The notes below the pieces were generated by a model. That model saw nothing but the letters and a program-made list of their open reading frames with translations, was not told where the DNA came from and did no database searches. Positions 1 through 12,200 of a stretch of DNA of 64,000 bases are shown piece after piece (the stretch's first letter is position 1; every line of letters starts with the position of its first letter). Made by a program: the position numbers and the translations under genes. Source of the DNA: Saururus chinensis (lineage: Eukaryota > Streptophyta > Magnoliopsida > Piperales > Saururaceae); contig CP141140.1 of the NCBI GenBank assembly GCA_035235625.1, positions 46,433,351 to 46,497,350 of the forward strand, written 5' to 3'.

Positions 1-185
1 CCTGTATCTTTTATGTATTCCCCAATGGAAAATACATACATGTATTTATAAATAGTTGTACACTGTAATGTATATATCACCTTTTACTATTTTATATCAT
101 CTTTTACCATTTGTTGTCACACCTACTTATACACTAGAAAATAAGGTAAATCAGAGTATAAAATGTATAAAAATCATGCGTATCA
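1..185 (-). mobile_element. Partial LTR end of an Athila-like element (cut by window edge)
   Basis: The sequence up to base 185 ends in TATCA and is followed at once by AATACCCCCAAAC, which read on the minus strand is a purine-rich tract abutting an LTR start. The same tract abuts the complete LTR at 39589/39590. The 185 bases themselves do not resemble that LTR by eye, so this is a different LTR joined to a related internal region. It is truncated by the window edge. The LTR call rests on the junction alone. Confidence 0.5.
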
Positions 186-1690
186 AATACCCCCAAACTT
201 ATATTTTGCTAGTCCTCGAGCAAAACTAAAACAAAAATAACAAAAAATAAAACTAACTACTCCACTTCCATAGATAATCTCAATTGCATTTAGTATATGC
301 AACAAGCCCTTAGACCCCTAACTTACACTAGTGGACGAGTTATAGTTTCGTGAGGGTTTGCAGTGAATCTACCCACAAAATTCAAAACTAAATAGATAAA
401 AGAAAATAAAAATTAAAACCATAAAAAATTAACAAATCAACTCGTCCGAAACATGTGACTTTATTTAATAAAATCAATTATAAATAAGTGTAATGCATAA
501 TACAACTTTTCTTCTAAAATAATAATTCATTCAGAGAACTTCATATTGGTAGCAAGTACTCATAACTTAATAATATTTTTTAAAAACATAGACATTGCCA
601 AGTAATTATACAATCCCAATTTCATGAATCGAACCACTCAATGTGTCTCATGTCCACTCAGCAATTTCAATTTATTACTTTAGAAAAAGACATTGGCATC
701 TATTCATCCTTAAGAGATTATAATAGAGAATCATGCAAAACCTTCCTTGAAAAGTAAAACACCCTATATCACCTAACAACGCATTTAGGATATAACTGCA
801 TAATGTCCTACTAAAATTTTATGTTCATCTCACATGACATATATAAGGCTTAGCCTTCTTAGGCTTTCTGTAAGATCCATGTAACAAGTATTAGGCTGGT
901 GATTCCCAATCTAGTTGACTCAGGGCACTAGGTGTTAAAGCACCCATCAGGCTTAATAACTTGAACCAAATAATCTTCAAGGCTATCCATGTTATATATT
1001 AGTCAACTCTACCTTTTAACTCGAACACCATATGCTTAGTGAGGCACGCCGAGTCCCGGTCTACTCAATAGAGATACCTTAATTTTTTTTAGAATTTTTT
1101 TCATTCATCTTCTTTTCTCAATTTTTTTTTCTTTTCTTTTCCTTCTTCTTGAGCACATTATATAATCAACTTTAATTGTGATGACAAAAAGTTCTAGACT
1201 GTTTTACAAACCAAGAATAGTCAAGCCCAAAACTCTATTATGATAACGTGAATATTGCTAAATCATATAAAAGTTTTACTCTCATAAAAAAATAATTACT
1301 TAGGTTTAATGATATCCACTAAGATGTAAGATCAAAATCAAGCACTCAAATTCTCACTTAGACAAATGTCTTTCTAATTTTTCAAATATATGAGCACAAT
1401 AAACCTCTATGATGTAATTAGAACTCAAAATAATTAAATCTGTCAAGTTATATAAACATGTTCTAAAACAATATGATATCAATAAATAAAATCACATATA
1501 TAAAAGAAGCATCAATATAAAAAAAATTGGTTCTATTTTTTTCAAATTTTTTTTAAAAACTAAAATATATACTTTAAAATAAAATAAAAATCTCTTTTTA
1601 CACCTCCAAACCTAAACTAAACATTGTCCTCAATGTATAAAAGAAAATAAATACAATGCTTAAGATAAGAAAAGAGGAAAAAAAAAAGAT
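186..1690 (-). mobile_element. Athila-like 3' untranslated internal module, second copy
   Basis: About 1.45 kb that aligns by eye, in order and in the same orientation, with 39590-41030 of the Athila-like element. Shared landmarks include the CCCCCAAAC tract, GTGAGGCACGCCGAGTCCC (near 1040 and 40430), GAGCACATTATATAATCAAC, and the closing CCCAAACCTAAACTAAAC near 1607 and 40985. No reading frame survives in either copy, so it is a noncoding region between integrase and the 3' LTR. After about 1640 the two copies diverge: integrase follows at 41 kb, but none is seen here. Confidence 0.7.
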
Positions 1691-4600
1691 AGTACCTCTG
1701 TTGACATACTCATGGACATAGCTATCAAAAGAAAAATGGTCAATAAATCACAAGCATAATCACATAAGGGTAAATCAATAATGAATCATATAAGCATAAC
1801 CTAATAATAATTATAGCAATCAACAAAAATAATAAGCTCAAAACTAACTAAAGAAAATGAAACACTAACTACTAAAGTAAAAGGCATAACTATCAAATTG
1901 AATGTGTAGCAACATGTTAGGATTGTATGATTCAATGCTTTAGGTATTATGTGATCATCCAATTGCATGATGTTAGAGTGAAAGACAATAAATTATGTCA
2001 TGTTTGAAATGCGCATAACATACATGTGAGCTAAAAGTATGTTTGACATATGTGGATCATGTGTATGCTAGTGATGATTAGTGAGTATGTTAGTAAGCTA
2101 TATATGAAATTATGTGTATGTTATACATATGTGTGATGGGCATACATATATATGATGGCTATGTGCATATACGAAGGATACGTGTATGTGTGTGGGTAAA
2201 TGTATAGGAGATGGATGCTAAGAGGTGACAAAGGGTTTGGTATGGATTTATTGTGGATGTGTAACTGTATGATGTAAATTTGGCGGGTGAGGATTGAAGC
2301 GGATGAGTTTGGTTTGGATTGGAGTGTGCATTGGAGGTTCAGTAAGTAAGAGGGCTTATGTTTGGAGCCTTATGGGGAATTATAATATAATAAGAGTGTT
2401 GCATAATTATACAAGCATAATGTACATATTATAAAGTAGAAAGTAAGTACAATAAGTGGGGTATAAGCAAGAGGGTGATTATTGGGGTCGGCTATGAGAA
2501 GCTTAGTTTGATGACATTTGAGTAATATGATTTAGCCATAAGGTAGATATAGTACTCGGACTGGACACGAACACTACCTCGCTTGCTTCATGAAAGGGAA
2601 AGTGGGGAAGTTTTAGACGAAGGAAGGAGAGAAAGTGATTTCTTAATTCTGCATAAAAACAAAACAAGGAAGAAGATGACCCCCTTACAGGGTGGCCAAG
2701 CCCCATCTTGGGGAATCATGCTAGCTGGTGGGCTTGGTCAATCAGCGGGTCACCAGCTGGTCCGTTACAATCCATAATATCCATTTCTCCCTAACTATAG
2801 TTTATTACATTTCAAAATTAAGCACTAATTAAAGAAAGTAGCCTAATATAGCAGGTACTAATCTAGAAAGTTGGGCAAGCCAAAAGATGCCTGGGTGGAC
2901 GTACACACCATTAGATGGTAGAGAATGTATAAATATATAAGGATTTATTGTATGGTGAGCTATTATTATGAGTTGGATGGGTTAAGTGAAGTCTACTACC
3001 ATAACAATTAGGATTTCAGAATAGGCTCAACTTTGGATTGGTCAGTGGAAGACCATAAGATTGTTAGTTTTTATGGCAAAATTGTACCTTCATAAATTAC
3101 TTAATTCAAACTTCAATTACAAGCAAAACTAATATGATAACATTATGAGTTTGAGACTTGAGGGTTTCAACAAATTAAGTTCCATATTTGAGCTAGGCGA
3201 TAATAAGTTGGTTGAGCATTTCTCATATCTTGCCATAATGTTTATTCTCTCGGATGTTATATGTGTGTTGTATTTGAACTCCAAACGTTTAATGTTTTGT
3301 TGGGAGCGATGTATATTTTTTATTTTGTCAATGTGCGAAATTAAGCCCATTGTTTAATACTTTATTGAGAGTGTTATATATTTCTACCCTTAGTCGGCAC
3401 TATAAGATTCTAGCCCAAGAGTGGCACTGTATGATTCTGCCCTTAGTTGGCACTTTATAGCCCCTAGAGTGCAGGTATTTGCATGCTTAGGTAAGTAACA
3501 CAATGAAACTTCTTTTACCTATTTGATCTTGTGCCCCATGAGCATATGTATGTTTTGCCTTTGAAAAAGTACATCACGTCTAGTTACTCCCTAGATATTA
3601 AGGTGATGCCCCAGTGACATTCTTTTCCATTTTGACACTGAAACTTATTAATTATAATGAGCTTCAGTAGTCGATAGTATGTGTACAACTATAAGACTAT
3701 ATTTTTTATAAAAACTGTAATACTATGTTCTGAGCAAGATTGTAAGTATATATTTCTGAGTAAGACTGTAAGTATATGCTTTTTAATAAGACCGTAAGCA
3801 TATATTTCTGAGTAAGACTGTAAGAATGTTTTGAATAAGAATGTAAGTGTAAGAATAAGTGCAAGAGAGGTAAGATGATATGCGTATGTACATGATTATT
3901 ATATTAGGTGACTCTATTGTGTTTTGTATGGTTTATGCTTCATGTTTAAGATGCATGAACGTATCTATGTATAGACTTACAAAGTTCATTGTTTAGAACT
4001 CCCCTACTGAGCATGAGAATACTCATTTTCCTTATTTTTTTAAGCCCCAATGTTCGGGAAGTTTTTGTAGGTTTGTGACAGAGAACTCTTGGAGATGGAT
4101 GCTTGTTCCGTGGGTGGATTGAACTTCTTTGACTCATTGTAAATCTTTTTGCCACGATTTGATGTATTGAGTGAGATAAAAATTAAGGTGTTTATACTTT
4201 CTTGACTTGTAATTTAGATTAAACTATAGACTTTTTACCAAACTTGTACTCAAGGATGTCTATGAGAAATTTGTAATTAAAGTCCATGGTCATGATAATT
4301 TCTTTCATATATTTATAGTAGCAGCTAAGAATGTTTAGTTAGGTCGTACGATGTTTAATTGAAAAGAAAATTTTGTACCAGAAAAATTGATGTGTGATGT
4401 TTTAAACTAAAAATACTTTTATAGGTTTTATATTTTGTCATTTTTCTCATTTACAACAGTTATGTTGCTAATATTTTTGTGAATTTTTAAAAATATATGT
4501 TAAAAAATTTTGGTCATTACACTAATAAATTACTATTTATTATCACGTCTTTAGGATAAATGCAACAAATTGGATCCCATATCGTTCATTACAATTCATT

Positions 4601-5279
4601 CCTATTAGACAAGTGAAATGTTATCTACATGGTCAAGAGGATTCATTTGCTTTCAAATGCCTTTTAGGAAAGATTTTAAAAATTATATTAATTTTTTTTT
4701 CTATGCATATTATTTTTGCAGCAATGTAATTTTTTTAGTGTAGAATGGAAAGAGCAATTCTCCAACAATTTCATCTTAATTTTGGGTTGATTAAGTGGAA
4801 ATGTGATTGGATACGAAAGTTGGATAAAATTAAAAAATTTGGACGAAGGATGATTTGGGTTTAATTATGATGGAATTACCAAATTTTTTTATATTAATTT
4901 GAGCCTCAAAAAATATGTTATATCGGTAAGTCCTACTTAAAAAATTTAAAATAATATACTCATATAGATTCTTATTTGACACGACTTATCATACGAGTAC
5001 AACTATACCAAGAATATACAAATTTCCAAGTTTAGGAGAAAAAAATACTTAAAAGATTGAAAAATGAGCTAGAAGTTTCATAGAAATTTATTCTTAATTT
5101 TTTTGTTACTAAATGTAATTATAATTTTAGGATGAATTAATTCCATTACAATTTGATTCCATTGATAAATAATTCTACACCTAAACAACCGGATTCAGAT
5201 TCAGATTAAAATAAATTTCATATGATTAACTTTTCAAATATTTCATATGGTTTTTCATATTCATATTCGTAAAAACAAA
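1691..5279. other. AT-rich intergenic DNA, no gene recognised
   Basis: No convincing gene. Bases 2040-2220 are rich in ATGTG/TATG microsatellite-like words. Bases 3380-3480 hold a loosely repeated GGCACT...CCC phrase, and 3731-3850 a minisatellite listed separately. Small open frames here (73 residues or fewer) have no recognisable domain. Origin is probably old retroelement sequence, but I cannot name it. Confidence 0.5.
3731..3855. repeat. Short minisatellite, about 26-bp unit
   Basis: Roughly five diverged tandem units of about 24-27 bp built on TGAGTAAGACTGTAAGTATA, starting at about 3731, 3757, 3784, 3809 and 3832. Later units shorten and decay. No coding frame follows the period. Confidence 0.75.
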
Positions 5280-5442
5280 CGGAAACACAGACCTTGCTTC
5301 TCGGACCTACAATTCAGACCTTGTTAGAACAGGATCGAGCCCAAGGAACGTCCAACACAATTCGTCCGGCCCAGGTTCGAGTGCTGTTTACCTGAAAGAC
5401 CCTTCCTCATCCACCTTATTTTCTTACGACCCCCACCGGGAA

Positions 5443-7626
5443 ATGCCCCCGCAGCCCCGCGCCGCCGGAGCGGCCGCCGCGAAGCCCTACATCTTCCACG
5501 GCCACCGCCGCAATCCCGGCCAAAACAGACCCGTCGTCCGGGGCGGCTTCTTCTCCAACCGTAAAACCCTTCCCCTTCCTGCCCATAACACCAAACCGCC
5601 GCCCCCTCACCCCTTCTCCTTCCCGGACGAACCCAAGAAGTGGGACCCACACGCCCCTCAGCCACCGAGTCCCGCCCCCTCCCCCTCCGACGCCTTCCTT
5701 GTCGCCGCCCGTCGCCTCTCCCCTGTCGCCCGCTTCATCGTCGACTCATTCCGCCGCAACCGCCGGTGGGGCCCTGCAGTCGTGGCCGAGCTCCAGAAAC
5801 TCCGCCGAGTGACCCCACCGCTCGTGGCGGAGGTCCTCAAGGTGGAGCCCGACCCGACCATGGCTTCTCGCTTCTTCCACTGGGCGGGCAAGCAGAAGGG
5901 CTACACCCACACCTTCGCCGCCTACAACGCTTTCGCCTACTGCCTCAACCGCGGCCGCCGCCACCGCTCTGCTGACCAGGTCGTCGAGCTCATGCGCCTC
6001 CAGGGGAAGCCTCCCAGCGAGAAGCAGTTCGAGATTCTCATCCGGATGCATGCCGACGCCAATCGGGGCCTCCGGGTCTTCTACATCTACGAGAAGATGA
6101 AGAGGTATGGAGTCACTCCCCGTGTGTTCTTGTACAATCGGATCATGGACGCGCTTGTGAAGACCAACCATCTGAACCTGGCACTATCAGTTCATGGCGA
6201 TTTTCGGGAAAAGGGGTTGGTGGAGGAGAGTGTGACATACATGATACTGGCAAAAGGCCTCTGCAGAGCAGGGCGAATGGACGAGCTCCTTGACCTTCTG
6301 GGCACAATGAGGGCGAAGTTATGCAAACCGGATGTTTTCGCATACACTGCAATGATTCGTGTTCTGATTGCCGAGGGAAATTTAGATGGGTGTTTGGGCG
6401 TTTGGGAGGAGATGATCCGGGACGGGGTGCAGGCGGACGCGATGGCTTATACAACGTTGGTTACTGCATTGTGCAGAGGGAAGAAGGTGGAGAAGGGACT
6501 TGGGCTTTTCAGTGTGATGAAGGAGAAGGGGTTTTTGATCGACAGGGCTGTTTACGGGGCTCTGATCGATGGGCTTGTGGCGGATGGGAGGGTTGGGAGT
6601 GCTTGTGATCTGTTGAAGGACATGACGATGGGAGGTTACCGTGCAGATTTGTCAATTTATAACTCTTTGATTGCAGGTCTTTGTACTGCTGATGAGGTTG
6701 ATAGAGCATATATGCTGTTTAAATTCACCGTACAAGAGGGCCTGATTCCCGAATTTTACACTGTGAAACCGTTGCTTGTTTCATATTCAGAAGTTGGAAG
6801 AATGGATGATTTCTGCAGTTTGCTTGATCAGATGGGAAAATTAGGCATGGATGTTAAGGATGTGCTATCCAAATTTTTAGAGTGTGTGTTGGATGAGGGT
6901 GGAAGGGAGCAAAAGGCTTTGGAAGTGCTTCAGTTGGTAAAGAAAAAGGGTCTCCATAGTGTTTCAATCTATAATATCCTTATTGGGGGTTTTCACAAAG
7001 TTGGGAATGTGAAGAAGGCATTGAAACTTTTTGAAGAACTCAAGGATTTAGATTTAGAACCGGATTCATCAACATACAGTCATGTGATTCAGTGTTTGGT
7101 ACATGCTGGGGACATCATTGAAGCTTGTTCAATGTACAATAGGGTGATGGAAAGGTCTTGGGTGCCCAGCATTCCTGCTTATTACTCTCTAGTTAGTGGG
7201 CTATGTAGGATTGGTGAAATTAGTTCGGCTATTATGCTTGTTCGTGATTGCTTGGGCAATGTAACTAATGCACCCAGGGAATTCAAGTACACGCTCACCA
7301 TTCTCCATGTTAGTAAGGCAGGCACTGCTGAGAAAGTGCTTGAAGTTTTGGATGAGATGGTTCAACAGGAGATCCAACTCGATGATCTTGTGTATTCGGC
7401 TGTTACTTATGGTCTGTGCAAGTATGGAACTTCAGATGAAGCAAGAAAGGTCTTTTCTGTCATGAAGAGTCGGAAGCTTCTTTCTGAAGCTAATATGATT
7501 GTTTATGAAGAACTACTTTTGGAGCATTTGAAGAAGGCTACAGCAGGGCTAATAACTTCTGGTTTGAAATTTTTTGGCCTTGAAACCAAATGGAAAAAAT
7601 TAGTGAGCAGCAGAGGGTCCTCATAG
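5443..7626 (+). CDS. P-class pentatricopeptide repeat (PPR) protein, intronless
   Basis: One uninterrupted 727-codon frame, as is usual for plant PPR genes. From about residue 160 to 700 it consists of consecutive ~35-residue helical repeats of the P type, seen as phrases such as YTAMIRVLIAEGNLDGCLGV, YNSLIAGLCTADEVDRAYML and YNILIGGFHKVGNVKKALKL. No E, E+ or DYW editing domain follows, so it is a pure P-class protein. Such proteins bind organellar RNA and act in its processing, stability or translation; target and compartment cannot be read here. The proline/arginine-rich N-terminus (MPPQ..., YIFHGHRRNPGQNRP, GGFFSNRKTL) recalls the Arabidopsis At4g20740 group, from memory only. The first ATG (GGGAAATGCC) is used because the in-frame conserved N-terminus begins there. 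GC content falls strongly from the 5' to the 3' part. Confidence 0.93.
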   Translation: MPPQPRAAGAAAAKPYIFHGHRRNPGQNRPVVRGGFFSNRKTLPLPAHNTKPPPPHPFSFPDEPKKWDPHAPQPPSPAPSPSDAFLVAARRLSPVARFIVDSFRRNRRWGPAVVAELQKLRRVTPPLVAEVLKVEPDPTMASRFFHWAGKQKGYTHTFAAYNAFAYCLNRGRRHRSADQVVELMRLQGKPPSEKQFEILIRMHADANRGLRVFYIYEKMKRYGVTPRVFLYNRIMDALVKTNHLNLALSVHGDFREKGLVEESVTYMILAKGLCRAGRMDELLDLLGTMRAKLCKPDVFAYTAMIRVLIAEGNLDGCLGVWEEMIRDGVQADAMAYTTLVTALCRGKKVEKGLGLFSVMKEKGFLIDRAVYGALIDGLVADGRVGSACDLLKDMTMGGYRADLSIYNSLIAGLCTADEVDRAYMLFKFTVQEGLIPEFYTVKPLLVSYSEVGRMDDFCSLLDQMGKLGMDVKDVLSKFLECVLDEGGREQKALEVLQLVKKKGLHSVSIYNILIGGFHKVGNVKKALKLFEELKDLDLEPDSSTYSHVIQCLVHAGDIIEACSMYNRVMERSWVPSIPAYYSLVSGLCRIGEISSAIMLVRDCLGNVTNAPREFKYTLTILHVSKAGTAEKVLEVLDEMVQQEIQLDDLVYSAVTYGLCKYGTSDEARKVFSVMKSRKLLSEANMIVYEELLLEHLKKATAGLITSGLKFFGLETKWKKLVSSRGSS

Positions 7627-7766
7627 TAAATAGGAAATGTAGCATCAGAAATTATAGTCACTTGTCCCTGTACACTAGATTTTTTTCATATTGTACTTCA
7701 TCGTCTGAAATCATTCTAATTTACATAAAGCGTAATGTAACTTATTATTAATTATCATTCTTTTCT

Positions 7767-7772
7767 AATAAA
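7767..7772 (+). terminator. Polyadenylation signal of the PPR gene
   Basis: A canonical AATAAA lies about 140 bases after the PPR stop codon, in a T-rich stretch typical of plant 3' ends. The exact cleavage site cannot be placed. Confidence 0.5.
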
Positions 7773-9219
7773 CCTTTTTTTATTTGAAATTTATTCTCAT
7801 ACTTGTTTCTTCTCCTGGACCTGAAACTATATGCGGTAGCTATCCTGCCTTTTGTATAACTTACAGTGCACTGAGCCGAAGGCATGGTTAAATCCTTAGT
7901 TTGTTATCCATTTAATTTCGTCTGAGCCTCTTGTGATATTTTACCATTTTTTTTATTTTTATTATGGCAATATAATCTTTTACCATCTTGTGAATTCTCT
8001 GATTTAGGCATTAGTGAATGTTATGTGAAATAAATGTGGCAGGCACAAATTTTACATCATAATTCATTTTTAATCTTTAGGCTGTTATGATAATATATTT
8101 ATTCGTTTTCTTTGTATGTCGCTCTTGGAGCATATGTTTAAGTACTTTTTTTGGGCACTATGTTTGACTTACCTTTACAATCTCACATTTTAATATTTAT
8201 ATTTGATGTTTGAAGCTAGGTTGTGTTTGGAAGACATGCTAAGTCCATTAGTTAGTCTCCTAATTTCCAAGATATGGGAAATATTTCAATATAGAACACG
8301 TAATAGTATAATGTAGATCGAGGAAAAATACACAAACTACTGCAAAAAACCACACTAAAAAATTCGGTTTGGGGACTTATCTTTAATGATTTTTGTGATT
8401 TTTTCTTGAACATCAAATAATCAATCATCCAGTGAAAAAGATCGATCAAGAGAGTTTTGTTAAGTCTAGAATAGTAAATAGTCGATCATACTATTGAAAT
8501 AGTACGGGGGACTATGAATTGCTAAGGTTTTAAAATATCACGGGGAACTATGAATTGCCTTGTGTAATGATTTATTAGATTGTAGTGTGGTTACTTGAAA
8601 TATGTTATTCCGATAATAGTTTATTTATTATCAAAAATTAATGACCTAAACTGACTTAGACTACTATTTAAGAACATATAGATAATGAAAATAAAAAGGA
8701 ATAATATTTTGAGAAGAAAAAATTGAGTGTTTTATGAGTGTCATTGATAATGCCAACGGCTGGCATCAGTCGGTGCACAAACCCTAATGACCATGAATTC
8801 TTGATATGATTTTACACCTCTAATAAATCTTATTTTTTGAGTTTTTAATAATTTTAAATTATTTAGAGATGGTTATTCTATGAGCATTCTTAAGGATATG
8901 GTAGAGTTATGCAAAATGCTCGTAACAAGCCTTAAATTGCTCAAATTGGACATTGGGGTTGAAAGTTATGGCCTTGAGAAGCATGTCATATAAGCAAGAC
9001 CCACTTAAAAATGCGGGATAATTTACCTTAAGGGGTATAATTTTATTGTGCTTGTTGAGCTCAACAGTACTAAGAACGCACGAATCCAAGTCTAGGATAC
9101 AAAGATACAGAGTTTGAAGATAAGAACGAAAAAAAGAAAATGTCGTGTGTGATGCTACCTCAGAGAGCGCAATAGGCACGCGCACATGGCATGAGTCAAC
9201 TTGCTTGCCACAACACTCA
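7773..9219. other. Intergenic DNA between PPR gene and solo LTR A
   Basis: AT-rich, no gene seen. A short phrase (GGGGA/GACTATGAATTGC) occurs twice near 8505 and 8545, marking a small local duplication. Open frames of 65 and 109 residues at 8252-8449 and 8907-9236 (minus) have no recognisable domain. Confidence 0.5.
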
Positions 9220-12200
9220 TTAATTGTAACGTCCATGAATATTCTAAATTTCCAAAGTTGACCACAGGGAAATTAGAGTGTTGGATCCCTTGATCTCTTC
9301 ATAGTAATAACTTGATCATCATTGGTTAGAATTAATAGCCGGAACTTATATGGATGAAAAGTAGACAGAAAGAGCTTTGAAACGCCACCAAGAATGCACG
9401 AATCGGAGTTCGAATGAGAGAGATATGATCGTTCGAAGTTGACTATAGCGTGTTAGACCCGTTTACCCAAATTAGACGCGCAAATGGGCTATTTTCAGGC
9501 CTGATTATTTATGGTAACAAAAATTAATAAAAAATAGGCCCAAGTAGCCTATTTAGCCCAACTCCTAAGGGGATTAGGAACCCTAATCTTTATAGCTATG
9601 AAAAGGCTAATTAGGGCTAATGGAAGAGGGGTTATCATTTAACCGTTAAAGGAAGGAGGAGTCATTGGAATTTTTGGCAAGGCTCCAGTAGCGGTGGATT
9701 GACGATAAATCGGCAATTGAGGTAGGATCTTGTCTTGAAGTCGAGCTTAGTAGGAGTCTTTGTTGATTAAATCTAAATGTGAAGGGTGATTTCTACAATT
9801 ACTGTTTTGGTAGTTTAATGAATAATTACTATTGCAATGTTTTGTAGAATAGTGACTTTATGTCTATCGGCCGGTTCTTTCTCGGCAGAGTTCGGCCAAT
9901 CACCGGCCGGACTCAGGGCCAAGGCAGTTGAAGTTGTCGTTGAGTAGCCGGCCAACTAGTCCTGACTCTGTGTCCAGTAGAGGCGGCAACTACAACAGCT
10001 GGCAGTAAACTGTTGTGAGAGGGATGGGAAAGGAAGAGCCTTTCGGGCACCGACAGAAGAGAAGTAGTCAGCCACTACCGGCGGGGCCAGCGCCATGGGA
10101 ATTGCCGCTTGATAGCGATTCACCTCGGACTGGCCCTGCAGTTAGTGATATGTTGGCTGTGGCCGGCAGACGCGGTCTCGCAAAGAGATCTAGATCTGCA
10201 TGGCGAATCTGGGCGCTGCTGGGCGGAAGCACCAGTGTATGGGCTTCTGCCTCGGCAGCCCCAGCGTGGGCTACTCTGCTTGTGCCGGAAAGTCGGACTG
10301 GTGGCGGTGGATGCACAGTCCAGCTGCTGCCCATGGCCCTATGGGCCTCTCCACGAGGAAGACAACCTGCAAGCAAGTCAACTAGTCCGGCCCGATTCTG
10401 GGCTAATCTATTGACCTTGCTCGGGTTGTTTATAAAATAATAATAAAGAAAAGAAGTGGTTGAACCGGGTATGTTTCATGAGGATACAAATGTCAAAAAA
10501 ATTCAAAAAAAAATCCTCATGAACCCTAATAGGTGTGGGAGTATTCCGACCAAGTTTCAGACATGGGAAAAATGTCAGAGACTATAAAATGACCATTTTA
10601 CCCCTTATAGTTAAATTACCTTGTGATATTTACTTACCTGATCTAGGGGCTCCGATTTAGGGACCTATGAGCGGATTTAAAAATTAAAAAAATTTGCAAT
10701 AAGAGCTTAATATGTACCCTAAATATAATCCAAACCACATCAAGAGGAAAATTCCCAATTAGTGGATAATTGACTTATTTACCCCTAGGGTTTAGTGTAA
10801 ACCAATAGGCAAACCTGGGTCAGTTCAAGGGGTTCATGACCCCGTCTCATGCCAACAAAATTACACCGAGTCCTTGAAGTCAAATAGTACCATTGAGCCC
10901 AATTTTGGTCTTATTGGATGTTAATAAGGTTTTGAACAAAATGATAGAAATACCCATTCGAGTGAACAACAGACATTCTTGTGAATGGAAGCGTGAGTCA
11001 GTTTGAGAGTGGAGCCTTGTGAGAGGTCAATGACTTAAGATCAATAGAGGGACAATAAAATGACCAGAATGACCCAAGAGTGGGTATCATACCCTATGTG
11101 GTAAAATTACCCTAACGCCCTTACGGGTAATATATTCCGTTCTTGCCAAAACATATAACCTAGATAACCAAGCATTAGGGTACCTTACAATGACGTTAAA
11201 TGGCTTCAAAAGGAAGGGGTGTGACACGAAGACCTTGATAGGTCACAATGTCATGGGAAACAAGGGGAAGAACCCTAATTCTCAAGGTTTAGGGCAGTGT
11301 ATTACACGTGTTCACAACAAAGCACAAAAATCCACTAGCGTATTATATATGTAACTTGTGCAATGAGTTAGAGTTATCTACATTATCGGGCTTGAATTTG
11401 CTAAGCCCTAGCCCTGCAAATGAGTATAATGGGCCTTTATTTATTATTTATACACTTGTGTGATTGCATGTTGATTATTCTGATGTTTGCTTTTATTATT
11501 AATGCGTTAAGTTATATGGTAACTTAAGATTAATGAAGATCAATTAAGATATATTGGTTGATGTTGGATTTGGGGGAGAACATCTAATCAAGAAAAAGAC
11601 TAAAATACTCTCAATAGGGTTTGTGACCGGTTCATGGAGTGAACGGGGCCCTAACATAGAATTTTACTTTGGTTAATGAAATGAGGGTGGTTATGAGATA
11701 TTATTTGAGACATAGCTCAATGGATGAGCTATATTATTAGGCTGATTCACGATGTGAAGATGACCAAAATGGTTGGGTGAATACTACTTAACTGGATTAA
11801 AATAATCGAGTCTAGGTTTCAGATGTTGGGGGAGTCAATGGTCATAAGGACCTGAGACTTCTATGGATACATTAATAATGTCTTAGAAGACATTTTCTCC
11901 TTGAGTTGGGATGGTAGAGATTGTGATATATTTTCTTCATTGCCACAACGGTTAGGGTATTGTCCAGATAGGTCTTTACCGTGGGTTTTCTGCAGGTCTT
12001 CCCATGATTATATAGTGTGTACAAAAAGCAGAGTTGTATAAGCATCATGGAAGGTTGGCTCTTCTCGCTAATCTGTGTCCATGAGCACAATTGAGATCAT
12101 CTTCTCTAGATTTGTAGCAAGCTATTGAGAGTCCTAGGAATTTGGGTCAAACTGTTATTAAGCAGTCTACTCCAATGTTGGAGTCCTATACTTGGAGATT

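Noticed and set aside
4500..4525. LTR end at GTCATTACA near 4518
   Set aside because: Ends like other LTRs here but no matching start or duplication upstream was found.
10015..10440. 141-codon frame in a GC-rich block
   Set aside because: Sits inside solo LTR A; multiple frames are open on both strands because of composition; no domain recognised.
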